A stretch of 64,000 bases of DNA from Inia geoffrensis (GCA_036417435.1 CM070901.1:164816044-164880043); one strand, 5' to 3'; shown: positions 39,751-51,225, numbered from the stretch's first letter. The notes: generated from the letters alone by a model not told the origin. Made by a program: numbers and translations.

Positions 39751-40905
39751 TTGAAGCCCATAAGTGGATGCCAGATGCTGGTAGGATATTCAGAGGGGAA
39801 GAATAAGCAAGAAGAAAGCTTCTTGAATAAGTGACTGGCTCTCAGAGTCCCAGGAAGATTCTAGAAAGGGAAAGGGGATGCAATGTGGCCTTGGCACTCC
39901 CTAATATTTCAGATACTTTATTTCTGCACAGAACAAACCTCTTTCCTGAATAAATACCTACCAGTGAGACTCTCAGCCCTCAGCAATATTACCGGCTCTA
40001 GGGCCTGCCCCATCATACAGCACCAACGTGCCCATCTTGGTGCACATCTTAGTGACAGTGAGAGATGCACCTTTTCTTCTCCTGAGATGAATCCAAGGAT
40101 CCCAGAGAACCTACCAGTCCAAAGGAGGTCACCCTGGTTGGTTTCTCCTGGTAGAAGATGAAACCAGAAAATCTGGTCAAAACCACTGAGGGGGCCCATT
40201 TCGCAGCTGCACAGCCTTCGCCAAACCAGAAGTTCTAGAAGTTTCTCGGAGCATTTCTGAGGAAAGGAAACATTGCCTTTGCAAAAAGCCCAGGGACCCT
40301 TCCTGAAGGAACAACTTAGGGATGTCCCAATTTTTTAGAGCAAAGAAGTCCAAGCCATTGGTACAAGCTGTCGTGGATGCTGAGTCAGGCTGCATGCTTC
40401 TCGGGAAAGAAGGGAGACTCAAGGTTGTGCTAATAGCGTGAGAACCTTCCTGGCCTGTCTGGGCTCGTCACTGCCCTCAGGGAAATGTAGGCCTCTGAGA
40501 GCTTCATGATTCCTCTTCCCTTTCCCGTCCTCTACTTCTCCACATGCTTTGCACCCCGCCACCTCTACCTCATTCCCACCATATCTCGCTGCCTGCAGGC
40601 CCAAGGTACTTAGAGACCAGGGGCCTTTTCCCTCAGGATCCACCTCCCATGTAGTCCCACTCTTTTCTCTCAAAGATTCCTCTTTCGGGAAATTCCAGAG
40701 GGGCTTGACAACGGCACTGTGGTGGCCCCTGTCCTGTGGATGTTTGTCATGGCGGGGGCAGGAACCCTCACCCTAACTCACTCCCCACTTCCCAGGATGG
40801 GAGGAAGATTTTCTTCCACGATACTGGACCCAGCATACAGGGCAGGGCCAAGGAACCACGGCAGGCCCCTCCTGGAAACCGCTGCCCAGTGCCCAGTGGG
40901 ACAGG

Positions 40906-40924
40906 TGTGCCCTCTGGTGGCCCA
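40906..40924 (-). promoter_or_regulatory. CTCF-like motif
   Basis: Antisense TGGGCCACCAGAGGGCACA matches the CTCF core closely. Motif match only. Confidence 0.5.
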
Positions 40925-41788
40925 ATGCCACATTTCCCCCCACCACTCTCACGCTCCAGCGCAGATTTACCACCACAATGACCTTCAGGACCCCACCTGC
41001 CCAACTCCATCCCTGAGCCGGCTGCCCCTACCTCAGATCAGGGGTTCCAGCTGAGGAGAGAGGTGAGGTCACTCTAGAGCTCCTTGTCTGCTGAGTCGGG
41101 CGGGCACTGAGTTTGTAGTTATCCCCACAACATTTTGGAGAACTCTTATGACCCCTGGCTGAGGAGGGTGCCTTTTATGCTGCAGGCCTCTGTGAGTGTG
41201 AACTTGTGGGAAGGCCAGGGAAATGGTGAGGTCTGGGGTGGCATCTCAGACATCTTTGGTCCTCAGGGGTTGGGGGCACAGCCTTCCCACACAGCCAGGA
41301 CAGCCCCAGAAGAGGAGGAGTCTGCTTTCTCACCTGGAAAAGGAGAATAATAAGATCTTAAAAGGAGATTATAGAATTAAAGCTTTTATTCAGCCTCTGA
41401 TGAGGTGAATTTTCCAAGGGAAGTGGACACATGCGTAGGCAGGGCTAGGGTGCAGTGGAGTGATTCTGAGTTTTCAGAATTTCAGATCACTCTGAGTCCT
41501 GGCAGCAAAGCCAGGCAAGCAAAGACAAGCAAAGAAAAGAACTGATTCTCTGGAGAATCTCAGGAACATGATTTGTGGGCCTGACCACATGTTTGTTGAA
41601 TGAAAAAATGGCTGAATCAGTGAATGACTGACTTCACGGCTCTAGGTGAGCTCACGCGGAAACAGCCCCGTGATATTCTCAAGTCATGAAACCTGACTCC
41701 CGAAGGCCAGCAGTGGTGGAAAACTGGGAGTCAGTCCCCAGTTCCCAGCCCCAGAATTCCCTACCGTGCTGCTGAGAATTTGCCTCAG

Positions 41789-41805
41789 TGCCACCTGCTG
41801 GTGGG
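41789..41805 (-). promoter_or_regulatory. CTCF-like motif
   Basis: Antisense CCCACCAGCAGGTGGCA matches the CTCF core (CCASNAGGTGGCR). Motif match only. Confidence 0.45.
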
Positions 41806-42394
41806 CACTGACTGGACAGCTCCTGCTAGAGTTGGAAATCTGTCACCTGGATGCAGAAGGGGATGGTGGAAGGATGGGGACCAGGTTCTCTCCAGATGAC
41901 CTACTCCCTCAGGAACAGTTGCTACTTGATTTTTCCTGATCCTTCTAAGGGTTAGTCAAGAAAACATATAAAGCCCTTGGAAAAAGGAAGAGAGTCCTAG
42001 GTGTCCTTTCAGAGGAAGGCTGAGCATCCTCCGATGATGATCCGATCCTTAGGACTGTGTGCTGTTGGTTGTCTTTGACTGACTTTATAACTCTGTAGGG
42101 ATAGAAGTAATTTGTAGAAAACAGATAATAATGCAAGTGATTCCTGCCCATAGCAAGCAAATGATTCCTATTTATAACCACGCAAAGGAATTTTGTCCAG
42201 GAGAGAACAATCTCATTTGAGCTACTTTTAACACCTTGCTGGTTCCTTGTCAGTTACAGAGTTAAAGAAAATCTTTGACACACGTTCTTTTTTTTTTTTG
42301 TATGAAGGTCATGATTTTCCCTTTTGAAAATTACACTTGAGTAGATTCTTGGTCCTCAAGGAATCTACAGATCCCAGACCTTCCTTCCCATCGT

Positions 42395-42605
42395 GCCCCC
42401 AACCTGTTCAGGTGGCACCAGCAACTGCATCTTCTGGGTCCCCACTGCCCCCAGCACTGACTTCAAGGACAAACTGCCCTGTGTGCTTCCCTGCCAGCCT
42501 CTCCCTCCAGACTGGTAGTGCCCGAGAGCAGGGCCTAGGTCTGATTCTCACTGGATCTGCAGAGCTTGGTAGATGCTGTTGAATGAATTTATGAATATAC
42601 TTAAT
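42395..42605 (+). mobile_element. LINE-2 3' end
   Basis: 'cagactggtagtgcccgaga', 'gcagggcctaggtctgattc', 'tagatgctgttgaatgaatt' is the L2 3' terminus in the sense direction. Confidence 0.75.
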
Positions 42606-43034
42606 GTGGATCACACCCCTGCTGGTGAGAGAGCCTGGTGTACATGAAGGGCAATATATGCACGTGGCCTAACACTTCTCAGCCTCAGTTTCCACATCTG
42701 TGCAATGAGGATAATATTTCCGGTGTGATGCAAATATAGATGGGAAGGAAGTCTTAAGTAACTCCTGCATGTTTTCCCTTTGTCTCTTTTGCTTTCTATT
42801 CCGACCTCTCACTCCACCCCAAGAATATTAAGAACAGGAACAGAGTCGTTTCCTCTGGCTCCCCACCCTGCAAGGCCTACGGGACATGTTCAGTTAAGTG
42901 TCTCCCAATCCCTACAACCTAGCCTCGTTCATGAATGAGAAAGGGAAGGGGAAATGGCTTGAGGGGCCAGGGTGCCCATCAGCTGGCAGTCAAGGATCAT
43001 GGCCTACTTAGCAGAAGCCTTGGACTCCAACCCC
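42606..43034. other. Intergenic DNA with a MIR scrap
   Basis: A MIR fragment lies at about 42665-42740 ('cagcctcagtttccacatct'). Nothing else is recognised. Confidence 0.45.
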
Positions 43035-43098
43035 GGGAGGGGAGGGGAGGGGAAAAGTCGGGGTGGGGGGCGGGGGGCGGACACTGGGGGTGGGGTGG
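43035..43098 (+). promoter_or_regulatory. G-run tract with G-quadruplex potential
   Basis: At least eight runs of three to six G, separated by 1-7 bases, on the + strand. This meets the G3+N1-7 quadruplex pattern several times over. Folding is inferred. Confidence 0.6.
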
Positions 43099-43191
43099 AC
43101 TGTATACCTGAACACTAACAGGGAAACCCCAAGAGAAAAACCAAAACGAGAGAGAGGCTGGGAGGGGCGCCATGACCCGACTCCAGCCCCG

Positions 43192-43207
43192 CCCCCCCCC
43201 CCCCCCC
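43192..43207. repeat. Poly-C tract
   Basis: Sixteen uninterrupted C bases about 95 bp after the G-run tract. The exact length may be affected by sequencing. Confidence 0.85.
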
Positions 43208-43327
43208 ACCATCCTAAGCCATAGGAGCCCAGCTGCCTCTCTGGCCCCAACTCCCCTAAAGAGCTTCATCTGCTGAAGGAAAAAAGAAAAAGAAAAAAAT
43301 TTACCGACAACTAAATAACTGGGATTT

Positions 43328-43346
43328 GGGCGCCACCTCGTGGCTA
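43328..43346 (-). promoter_or_regulatory. CTCF-like motif
   Basis: Antisense TAGCCACGAGGTGGCGCCC fits the CTCF core including the trailing GCGCC. Motif match only. Confidence 0.5.
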
Positions 43347-43449
43347 TTAGTGAAACTGCCCACCCAGGCTGAGCGGGTGATCCAAGGGCAGAGGGAGGCC
43401 GGCCAACACTCCTCCAAATTTCCTGGCCTCCATCCTCTTCCTCATCGTC

Positions 43450-43640
43450 TCCCTGTCATGTATTGAGCACTAACCGTATTCCAGACTCTGTGCTCAGCAC
43501 TTTTCAGGCCTTTACCACATTTATTCTTGGAACAGCTTTAAAAGAGAGGTAATACTTAATACCATTTTACGAATGAGGAAACTGAGGCACAGAGAGGTGA
43601 AGGAGTTTTCCCAAGGCCACACAGCTAGGAAGTGGACCAG
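43450..43640 (+). mobile_element. MIR SINE
   Basis: 'gagcactaaccgtattccag', 'ccattttacgaatgaggaaa', 'caaggccacacagctaggaa'. An L2 3' tip follows at 43840-43915 ('aagtgctcaataaacatttg'). Confidence 0.85.
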
Positions 43641-43919
43641 AAGAGCTTCTCTCTGTATTGAAGAGGGACGATGAAGCAGTCAGTCCTGCCCCTTAACAGC
43701 TGGTTGGCCTTGGGGCCTTTCAGCTCTAATTCAAATGTTTTTGTTGCTGACTCTGCCAGACCCTACACTGGGTACTGGGATCTCCTGTAATCCTCCATCT
43801 CAGTCCCTGTTAATCCCCTTCACAGCACTGATGCTGCGTCTCTGAGCTCAAAATCAATCTCAGAACACAGAATAAGTGCTCAATAAACATTTGTGAATGA
43901 ACTCATTAATCAATAAGTG

Positions 43920-44460
43920 AATACAAGATTTTTAAAAACCCAAAAATGTGTCCCTGCCCTCAAGGCGCTGGTGGCCTGGTGAGGAAAGCAGTTCAGTAAA
44001 GGGCAGGAGTGGTTCCTGCTCCCCCCTGCACCCCCCTCCTCCTGAACTGCCCACCTTCCCTCAGTGCTTTACCAGGGGGACGCACAGGAGATTTCAGACC
44101 CAGAGGAGGCACTTAACCACATCCTGCCCTGAAGCCTTGAGGACAACCGGCAGAGCTGAGACCTGTAAAGGAGGGAAGGGGAAGGCACTCCAGATAGAGG
44201 CCACAGCTCAAGCAAGCACCTGCATGGTGTGCACTGTGAATTCTAAGCCTTTAGGAGGAACATAAAGGGAGGAAGAGAGGTCTACAGGGATTCATCAGGG
44301 ATTTGCCATTAAAACAAAACCCTCCCTTGACCGTGCCTCAGATTCCTCAACCACAAAATGGGAATAAGATGAGGATGTCATGAGTCTTGGAGACTGGCAC
44401 ACAGTAACCTTTAGGACTCTTGACTGGTTACCCACACCAGACACACTTCAGGGGTAGGTA
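43920..44460. other. Unassigned intergenic DNA
   Basis: No gene recognised; a MIR-like scrap at about 44330-44410. Confidence 0.45.
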
Positions 44461-44480
44461 TAGCCACCAGGGGGCAGTAG
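44461..44480 (+). promoter_or_regulatory. CTCF-like motif, near consensus
   Basis: TAGCCACCAGGGGGCAGTAG is close to the best CTCF consensus (CCACCAGGGGGCRS), on the + strand. The three CTCF-like motifs to its left point the other way. Motif match only. Confidence 0.6.
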
Positions 44481-44554
44481 GTAGGTCCCAGAGGCCACTG
44501 GGGAATGGCCTGAGACTCGGGAGTTGCAGGGGATCACAGTCCCCATCTGGTTTA

Positions 44555-44852
44555 TTTATATTTATTTATTTATTTTTTAATGTAGATATTCTTTTTAACC
44601 TCTTTATTGGAGTATAATTGCTTTACAATGGTGTGTTTCTGCTTTATAACAAAGTGAATCAGTTATACATATACATTTATTCCCATATCTCTTCCCTCTT
44701 GCGTCTCCCTCCCTCCCACCCTCCCTATCCCACCCCTCTAGGTGGTCACAAAGCACCAAGCTGATCTCCCTGTGCTATGTGGCTGCTTCCCGCTACCTAT
44801 CTATTTTACGTTTGGTAGTGTATGTATGTCCATGCCACTCTCTCACTTTGTT
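44555..44852 (-). mobile_element. Cetacean-type L1 3' UTR insertion
   Basis: 'cctctttattggagtataat', 'aacaaagtgaatcagttata', 'ggtggtcacaaagcaccaag'. Bounded by the perfect duplication CCCCATCTGGTTTA (44541 and 44853). A 5'-truncated insertion of about 300 bp. Confidence 0.93.
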
Positions 44853-45029
44853 CCCCATCTGGTTTAAATCAGTGCCTCTCAGATGGCAGCACCAGGACAT
44901 CCCTTGGGGTCCAAACGTCCAACCCCCATGAGATAGCAGAGATTCGTCCTATAATGCATGGGCACCAGGTCAAGGAACTGGGGTGGGGCTCACAGACAGG
45001 GCATCAGATAGAACCCTTTGATGTAACCA

Positions 45030-45107
45030 GTAATTCATTCTTGTTTATTAAGTACCTACTATGGTCCAACTGTTAGCAGCCCTGGTGATGCAGCTAGACA
45101 ATAAACC

Positions 45108-45147
<40 letters not shown>

Positions 45148-45510
45148 TGTGTGGTGTGTGTGTGTGTGGTGTGTGTGTGTGTGGTGATGAGATGTTGAAA
45201 AGTTATTTTAGGGAGAAAAATAAAGATGGGATGGGGAATAGGGAATGCAGGGATGGTTTGCAATTTTAAATAGGATGGTACAGGAAGGCCTCCTGAGAAG
45301 GGACATTTGCATAGAGACCAGAAGATGTGATGGAAGTAATCCATGAGAGTATCTGAGGAAGGAGGGTCCCAGGCAGAGAGGACAGCAAGGGCAAATGCCC
45401 TGGGGCAAGACTGTGCTTGCCTTGATTCAAAGAGCCGTGAAGAAGCCAGAGAGTGGGCTGAGTGGGGTGAGGAGGGGGCCAGACGGAGTAGGGCCTTATA
45501 GGCTGCTGAG
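45030..45510 (-). mobile_element. LINE-2 3' end, antisense
   Basis: 'gtttattaagtacctactat', then after a GT repeat 'gtacaggaaggcctcctgag', 'caagggcaaatgccctgggg', 'gccttataggctgctgag'. The antisense frame shows L2-like CPRAFALAV residues. Confidence 0.8.
45109..45184. repeat. (GT)n microsatellite
   Basis: About 75 bases of GT with periodic GG interruptions, grown inside the L2 fragment. Confidence 0.95.
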
Positions 45511-45754
45511 ATGCCCGAATGAGGATATAACATGCAGTGACAAAGGTACACGATGGGAGAGAAGCACAGACTGCTCATTAGGCAAATCTAAACTTGTGTC
45601 TCATTACCCGACCACACCCCCTGCAGTGCACAATGAATTAATATTTTCTATAAATCCTGTAATTATCTTGTGAATAGCACAATTATATTGCATTGTATTC
45701 TGTGTGTTAAAAGCATTCATTTGTTAAATGTAAACATTTAAAATATACCATGTT

Positions 45755-46039
45755 GGGGCTTCCCTGGTGGCGCAGTGGTTGAGAATCTGCCTGCCAACGC
45801 ACGGGACACAGGTTTGAGCCCTGGTCTGGGAAGATCCCACATGCTGTGGAGCAACTAGGCCCGTGAGCCACAACTACTGAGCCTGCGCGTCTGGAGCTTG
45901 TGCTCCGCAACAAGAGAGGCCGCGACAGTGAGAGGCCCGCGCACCGCGATGAAGAGTGGCCCCCGCTCACCACAACTAGAGAAAGCCCTCGCACAGAAAC
46001 GAAGACCCGACACAGCCAAAAATAAATAAATAATAAAAT
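45755..46039 (+). mobile_element. CHR-type SINE, long form
   Basis: Full long form ending 'cacagccaaaaataaataaa', bounded by the perfect duplication AAAATATACCATGT (45740 and 46040). Confidence 0.95.
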
Positions 46040-46144
46040 AAAATATACCATGTATCATGCAGCCCTTTTTACTTTTTTGGACGTCTTACGTTAGAAGCAG
46101 AGGGGGCTTTTCTTGCCCTCCAAGAATCCCCTGGAGGCTGGTCT

Positions 46145-46192
46145 ACACTCACACTTACCCACACCTTCACACACTCACACTCACTCACCAAC
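46145..46192. repeat. CA/CACT-rich low-complexity tract
   Basis: Irregular ACACTCAC and CACA units. Confidence 0.75.
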
Positions 46193-46489
46193 AGTGCCCG
46201 GCCACAACCCAGGGATGCTCACCTGCCACCTCGAGGTGGCCTTGGGCAGGTCCCTGCTGCGTCTTCCACTGCCTTGGCACTACCCAGCCCTTGACAATGT
46301 ACAGAATGTCCTCATCCTCATGGGCCGTCACTATGAAATGGGCAGGGATTAATGTGTCCACTTTACAGATAGATAAAGAGGTTCTGAGAGGTGCCTGGAG
46401 CAGGGAGTCTGGAGAAGGCAAGATGGCGACAGGGAAGATTTAAAAGTGAGGAGAGGAGAGGGGCAGGAGAATGTCATCGCCAACCCTCC

Positions 46490-46690
46490 GGTGGACCGTG
46501 ACCTCAGACAGACCTGGGTGTGAATCCTAGCCCCACCATTTATTTATCTTGGGTAAATTCCTTAAAATCCCTGAGCCTCAGCTTCCAAATCTTTACAATG
46601 GGTATAATGGTAGTACTCACCCGGTGACTTTGTGACGCAGATTAAATGAGGTAGCGTGGCCGAAATGACTGTTGTTATCAGTGTTGTTTT
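46490..46690 (+). mobile_element. MIR SINE
   Basis: 'gacctgggtgtgaatcctag', 'cctgagcctcagcttcc', 'acaatgggtataatggtag'. Confidence 0.85.
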
Positions 46691-46879
46691 CAGTCTTACC
46701 AAGTCCTAGGGTTAGGGGTGGGGTGGGGACGAGGCTGCTCAGATTCCGGGCCGCCCCCACCCCAGCCACACACTGGCTAGATTCCTGCTGGGCAGCTTCC
46801 TCTGCCTGTGTAGACAGCAATTATTTTACAACCATCACAGCCTTTCCCATCACTCCTGCTTTATAATTTATAAAGTGGT

Positions 46880-47085
46880 GTCATTCATTCATTCAACATT
46901 TACTGAGTGCCTCCTGTATAAACCAGCACAGTGCTGGACTCTGGGCATCTCCTGGTGAATGAGGCAGGCACTGTCCCTGCACCTAGAGACCTCACAGACA
47001 GCGTGTAATCACACATAAAAATATAGTTAGAAATCGGGTTAAGGGCTAGGAGAGAACGATAGAGGGGGGCCAGGGGAGAAAATGA
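46880..47085 (-). mobile_element. LINE-2 3' end, antisense
   Basis: 'tcattcattcattcaacatt', 'tactgagtgcctcctgtata', 'gcactgtccctgcacctaga'. Confidence 0.8.
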
Positions 47086-47224
47086 TAAGGGGCCCCGACA
47101 GGCCTACCCAGCAGTGGCCAAGGATGACTCACCCCCCTGCACCTGATGGAGACCCTGAATCTCAGGACAGGGCAGGCTCTTGCCCAAGGGCACCGGTGAG
47201 GTGGGATGAAGGAACAAGGAATCC

Positions 47225-47660
47225 AGCACGTGCAGCTGGCCCTGGCTCCTTCCATCCTGGACATGCTGGCCTCCTTGTTTCTCAAGTTCATGGCCACATT
47301 CCTGCCTTAGGGCCCCTTGCACTTGCTGTTCACTCTCCTGGGATGTTCCAGGCCCCAATGTCGCTGTGACTTCCTCTCTCACTCCACACAGGCCTCCATT
47401 CAAATGTTAACATCTCAAAAGGGCATCTTCCAGGACTTCCCTGGTGGTCCAGTGGTTGAGACTTCGCCTTCCAGTGCAGGGAGTGCGGGGTTCGATCCCT
47501 GGCTGGGGAGCTAAGATCCCACATGCCCTGAGGCCAAAAAACCAAAACATAAAACAGAAGCAATATTGTAACGAATTCAATAAAGACTTTAAAAATTGTC
47601 CACATCAAAAAAATAAAAATTCTAAAGAGTGCATCTTCCTTCCTTCTATCCTTTGTCCTC
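47225..47660 (+). mobile_element. LINE-2 fragment with inserted SINE
   Basis: 'agggccccttgcacttgctg', 'tcaaatgttaacatctcaaa' match the L2 end of ORF; a SINE splits it at 47434. Confidence 0.65.
47434..47622 (+). mobile_element. Bov-tA/CHRS-like SINE with extended tail
   Basis: 'acttccctggtggtccagtg' head, B box GGTTCGATCC, then an unusual extension 'aacagaagcaatattgtaac' and 'caataaagactttaaaaatt'. Flanks share GCATCTTCC. Confidence 0.85.
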
Positions 47661-49200
47661 CTCACTTTCTTTCAAAACGCAGGTCACCACTTCACGTTAT
47701 ACTATATACATGCTATCGCCTGTCTCCCGTCTAGAGCAGGGATTTTGCAACCTGTTCACTGGTGTATCAGTGCATGGAGCACTCCTGGTATTGAGCAAAT
47801 GAATGAAGACAATTATGAAGTGGGACAAAGGCTATGAATGAAAAATACAGGAAGTCTATGCATGAGGGAACAAGAGGCCTAATAGGTGGTGGGGTGTCAG
47901 AAGTGTTTTCCTCAAGGCGCTGGGACAGCCCTTCAGAGTTAACCCCAAATGAGGCAAGGGGACTAGGCCCCTGAGCTTCCCTGGTGACCAGTCCCTGAAT
48001 CCAGGCTGCCCCCAGGGAGGGGACATAATCTTATACTAGGTGGTTTCTGGGGGAACGAGTACCTGAGTCCCGTAGGGGGTTCTGAGTGGTGCACCCCAGC
48101 ATCCACGAGCAGCCCCCTCACACGACCCTCCAGAGGGGCCCTCCTCACCCCAGCTTAACTGTGGAAAATCCAGACTTATTACAAACCTCTTCCCCATCCC
48201 TGTATTTGTGGAAGATTCAGGAGTGTTTATACATGCCCAGGAACCTGCTTTGGTCGGCCCCAGGAGCTCCTCACCTGGTATGCAGTAAGTGCTTACTAAC
48301 TGTTAGATGGCCGGGATGTCATGTGGAGGGAGAAGGGGGCAAGTCTAGGGAGACCCCGAGCTTTCTTTTCGGTTTGGGTCCCCGGCTAAGATGGAGGCCA
48401 AATTTGGAGCGAGAAGATGTGGTGGGTTTGGGACATGTTGAGGCTGTGGTGACTGAGATGCCCAGGCCCTGGGGTGTGGTGCCAGCTCCCCAAGGAGCCC
48501 CCCACGATGGAGTAAGAGGGAGAAAAGACCAAGAGGGTTGCAGGGGGAGGGAAGCCTGGGCAGAATGGGGTCTCGGAATCCAGGGAGCAGACAACGATGT
48601 CAGACATTCAGAGGGCAAAAAGGATGGGGACCAAGAAGAGGGGGCCCAGAGGACATGGCAGGGCCTGAGTGAGGCGTGCGGGAGCTTAGGAGGAGGGGGC
48701 TTGGTGAGGGGCCTGGAGCTCATTGGGGCCTGAGAGGTCTCCGGTGCAGTCATGGGGTGGGTGGGGAAACAAGGCCTCCTGCAGAGCAGCTAACAGGGAG
48801 GCCTGCCCCAGAGCTCCACCCACCCCAGACCCCCTCCACTCCCGTCCGACTGGCTGAGAGCCCAGGGTCAAGACCCCTCCCTCCACCACATCTCCTGAGG
48901 TCCCCACTACGAGGTATCTCAGCCCAGGTGGTTCCTCCCTGGAAGCTGCTGCCTCAGCCCAAATCCAAATCAGACAACAGGAAAGACTTCCTGGCTGGGA
49001 GGGATGGGAGGCCCTGGACAAGGTGAATGCGGGTATTTCTGTCCAAGATGAGAAACTGGACACAGTGACTTCTGGAGGCCCGTTTCCAATTGCTGGACAA
49101 AAAGAGCAGCGTCTTCTCCAACCTGGATGGGGCAGAAGGGGAGCTTTTTAGAACAGGGAAGAAACACTTGCTGCCAGAGACCATGAGGGTCAAGAGCTCA
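47660..49200. other. Unassigned intergenic DNA
   Basis: No gene recognised. An L2 tip scrap lies at 48265-48310, and a weak antisense L2-like stretch may run from 48370 to 48750. Confidence 0.45.
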
Positions 49201-49204
49201 GATG

Positions 49205-49440
49205 TGAGCTGGACTCCCTGAGCTAAAGCCCCAGCTCTGTCACTAACTAGCTGTGTGACCTTGGATACACTACTTAACCTCTCTGTGCCTCAGTTTCCTC
49301 ATCTGTAAAAAGGGAAAAACAGTAGTACCTATCTCTACGGGCTCTTATGAAGTTTCAGTTAATGAACTGAAATTTGTTAAGTGCTCCGAACGGTGCTGGC
49401 ACGAAGTGAGCTCTATATAAGTGTTTGATAAAAGAAATAA
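49205..49440 (+). mobile_element. MIR SINE, near full length
   Basis: 'tcactaactagctgtgtgac', 'cagtttcctcatctgtaaaa', 'ggtgctggcacgaagtgagc'. One of the best-preserved MIRs in the window. Confidence 0.9.
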
Positions 49441-49449
49441 AAGGTATTA

Positions 49450-49615
49450 GTGACTTTCATTTGAGAGCCTCCTAAGCACTAAGCACTGTGCCAGGTTCTT
49501 TATTTACATTACCTCTAATCCCCATGTTCCTCTATAAGAACTATCCTATTTTACAGATAAAGAAACTGAGACCCAGAAAGGTGAAGTGACTTGTCTAAGC
49601 TGACCTAGACTAACT
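49450..49615 (+). mobile_element. MIR SINE
   Basis: 'agcactaagcactgtgccag', 'attttacagataaagaaact', 'aaggtgaagtgacttgtcta'; head to tail with the previous MIR. Confidence 0.85.
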
Positions 49616-49639
49616 TGACCAGCACTCCTAATTACTATG

Positions 49640-50136
49640 TTGCTTTTCTCCACCACAGAGGCAGGGGGATGGATGGAATGGCCTCCCAGAGGCTTGCCTT
49701 GGACCCTCACAGCCACACTCACAGGGGCAGACCCCTCCAGTGTATAAACCATCCCCAGCCTCATCGGAGCCTGGAAAGATTTCCTACTTTGAGGAAATAG
49801 CTCAAAGCACAATCATCTAATTAAGCAATTACTTTTTGGAGCACCAAGGCAAGGAAGTGACCTCAATGGCCACTCAACACCGCCCTGCCGCTGGGGATGG
49901 AGGTAATGGGGATAATCATGACAATGGTGGTAGTGACATTCATGATGACGTTTGTCAAGTGACGGAAAAGGTGACGGCTGTCAGAGCTCAGTGTTGGTGG
50001 AGGAGGTGATGGGGCTGGTAATGACTTGATGGTGGTTAAGGGGATGGTTCCCTCATCCAGGTGTCTGTCAGCCAAGGTCATACCAGGTGATTGGCCCAGG
50101 GATGTCCCCTCTGGTTTCAAAGATGTGCAAATGATG
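49640..50136. other. Unassigned intergenic DNA
   Basis: No gene recognised; ATG/GGT-rich low-complexity sequence at 49900-50050. Confidence 0.45.
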
Positions 50137-50152
50137 TTTAAACTATAGTGTT

Positions 50153-50447
50153 TGAGGACTTCTTTGGTGGCGCAGTGGTTAAGAATCCGCCTGCCAATGC
50201 AGGGGACACGGGTTCGCGCCCTGGTCTGGGAAGATCCCACATGCCGCAGAGCAACTAAGCCCGTGCACCACAACTACTGAGCCTGCTCTCTAGAGCCTGC
50301 GAGCCACAACTACTGAGCCCACACACCACAACTACTGAAGCCCGCGCACCTAGAGCCCGGGCTCCGCAACAAGAGTAGCCCCTGCTCGCCGCAACTAGAG
50401 AACGCCCGCACACAGCAATGAAGATCCAACACAGCCAAAAAAATAAG
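50153..50447 (+). mobile_element. CHR-type SINE, long form
   Basis: Head 'gaggacttctttggtggcgc', repeated 'cacaactactga' units, tail 'cacagccaaaaaaataagat'. Confidence 0.92.
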
Positions 50448-50724
50448 ATAAAATATAATGATTGATTCTCAACCTTTTGCTATCTGAATAAAGCAGAGTT
50501 TATTTCGGGGCGGGGGAAGCAGATCATAGCGTTGATGGAGAGGTGACAGTGGTAGTGATGGTTTACAGGGTAGATCCTGTGGCTGGGCTCTCTCAGCCTC
50601 CATCCCACCCTCCTAGATGGGGAGGTTGGAAAGCTAACAACTACATTTCCCTCCCTTGCAGTGCTTATATGTGGAACAGGCTCCACTTATTAGATTCACT
50701 CCAGCAAGATTTGGAAGGCTAAAG

Positions 50725-50815
50725 TGAGGTGCAGCCCTTTCCGTGCTTCGGTTTTCTCATTCATAAAATAGGGGTAATAATAGAAGAGTGCTGGCCACAT
50801 AATAAGCACTATTTA
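50725..50815 (+). mobile_element. MIR fragment
   Basis: 'cggttttctcattcataaaa', 'tggccacataataagcacta'. Confidence 0.65.
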
Positions 50816-50859
50816 TGATTTGGTTGTTGTAGTGGGGGTTTTGGGGGTTTGGTTTTTGT

Positions 50860-51225
50860 TTTTTTGCTCCCTTTTGGCTGTTTCTGCCGGCCCGCAAGTT
50901 TGCGGTAACAGGAGGTTTTTCTGCAGCAGTGTTCTGGTATCAGGTCCAGCTTCCTGCTTGCCCAGAGGCAGTGGCAATTGTGAATGTGGTGGTAGCAACT
51001 TCTTAGCGCAGCTTCCTGATTCCTGGACTGAAGCTTCAGGGGCGTGTTCTTGAATTCACAGTGACTCTCTTGGTGGATCAACTCTGTATGGTTCTGGGAG
51101 TCATTCTTAGAGGTGTGGCTCATTCGGCCTCTGGAACAATTGTCCTCTATTAAATACCTTCCTGCTAAAAATACTAAGGCAGGGTTTCTGTTTCCTGCAC
51201 TGAACCCTGACAAATACAGTTTGAG
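50860..51225 (+). mobile_element. Probable MaLR/ERVL LTR remnant
   Basis: 'gcctctggaacaattgtcct', 'ctgtttcctgcactgaaccc' resemble an LTR 3' end; weak in the 5' half. Confidence 0.35.

Larger units (their letters stand above)
39751..42394. other. Unassigned intergenic DNA with CTCF-like motifs
   Basis: The largest nearly repeat-free stretch of the window, with no coding structure I recognise. A possible L2 3' tip scrap lies at 41590-41635. CTCF-like motifs sit at 40906 and 41789. Confidence 0.5.

Noticed and set aside
45048..45578. 176-codon - strand open frame with a Thr-His-rich run
   Set aside because: LINE-2 reverse-transcriptase remnant joined to a translated GT repeat.
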